DNA of 5,047 bases from the NCBI GenBank assembly GCA_959020865.1, contig CAUEUD010000247.1:1-5047 (forward strand), in the 5' to 3' direction. Origin of the DNA: Eubacterium limosum. GTDB taxonomy: Bacteria > Bacillota > Clostridia > Eubacteriales > Eubacteriaceae. How positions within the stretch are numbered: position 1 is the stretch's first letter; each line of letters begins with the position of its first letter. The position numbers were made by a program, and so were the translations under genes. Below are positions 5,044 to 5,047 of the stretch, piece by piece. Below the pieces are notes generated by a model. The model had not been told where the DNA came from. It made no database searches and worked only from the letters and a program-made list of their open reading frames with translations.

Positions 5044-5047
5044 ATTC

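Overview
The window reads like chromosomal DNA of a low-to-moderate GC Firmicute, most likely a clostridial (Eubacterium/Acetobacterium-type) anaerobe. The evidence is strong AGGAGG-type Shine-Dalgarno sites before almost every gene, a ComK-like protein, a small extracytoplasmic-size sigma-70 factor followed by a DUF1659-like small gene, and mixed GC content. This taxonomic placement is inference. Every gene I accept lies on the minus strand, so transcription runs from high to low coordinates.

Layout in transcription order: (1) 5043-3787, a nearly full UDP-glucose 6-dehydrogenase (Ugd) in AT-rich DNA, probably the last gene of a surface-polysaccharide cluster. (2) 3786-3629, a 158-bp spacer with a perfect 14-bp inverted repeat and, next to the following gene, a 7-bp hairpin with a GAAA tetraloop. 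(3) 3628-2978, a divergent ComK-like protein with an extra C-terminal cysteine cluster, followed by a convincing intrinsic terminator (2890-2854). (4) From a candidate promoter at 2827-2798, a tightly packed operon: an unrecognised 191-aa protein, a BRO-N-domain protein with a helical insertion, a phage replisome-organizer/DnaD-like winged-helix protein, a 66-aa unknown, and a sigma-70-family factor with regions 2 and 4. (5) After an 86-bp gap, the first 21 codons of a small DUF1659-like gene, cut by the window edge.

The operon is the most interesting part. Its genes overlap or abut (8-bp overlap, 17-bp overlap, 4-bp gap, 9-bp gap) and downstream ribosome sites are embedded in upstream stop regions, so the products are probably made together. 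Two of them (BRO-N, replisome-organizer winged helix) are typical of phage early regions, yet no integrase, helicase loader, structural or lysis gene is visible and the last gene is a sigma factor. A domesticated or decayed phage-type control cassette that ends in a dedicated sigma factor, which may drive the small gene beyond it, is my working interpretation. Neither the operon's target genes nor any link to the ComK-like regulator can be proven from this window.

No rRNA, tRNA, CRISPR array, complete insertion sequence or replication origin was seen.
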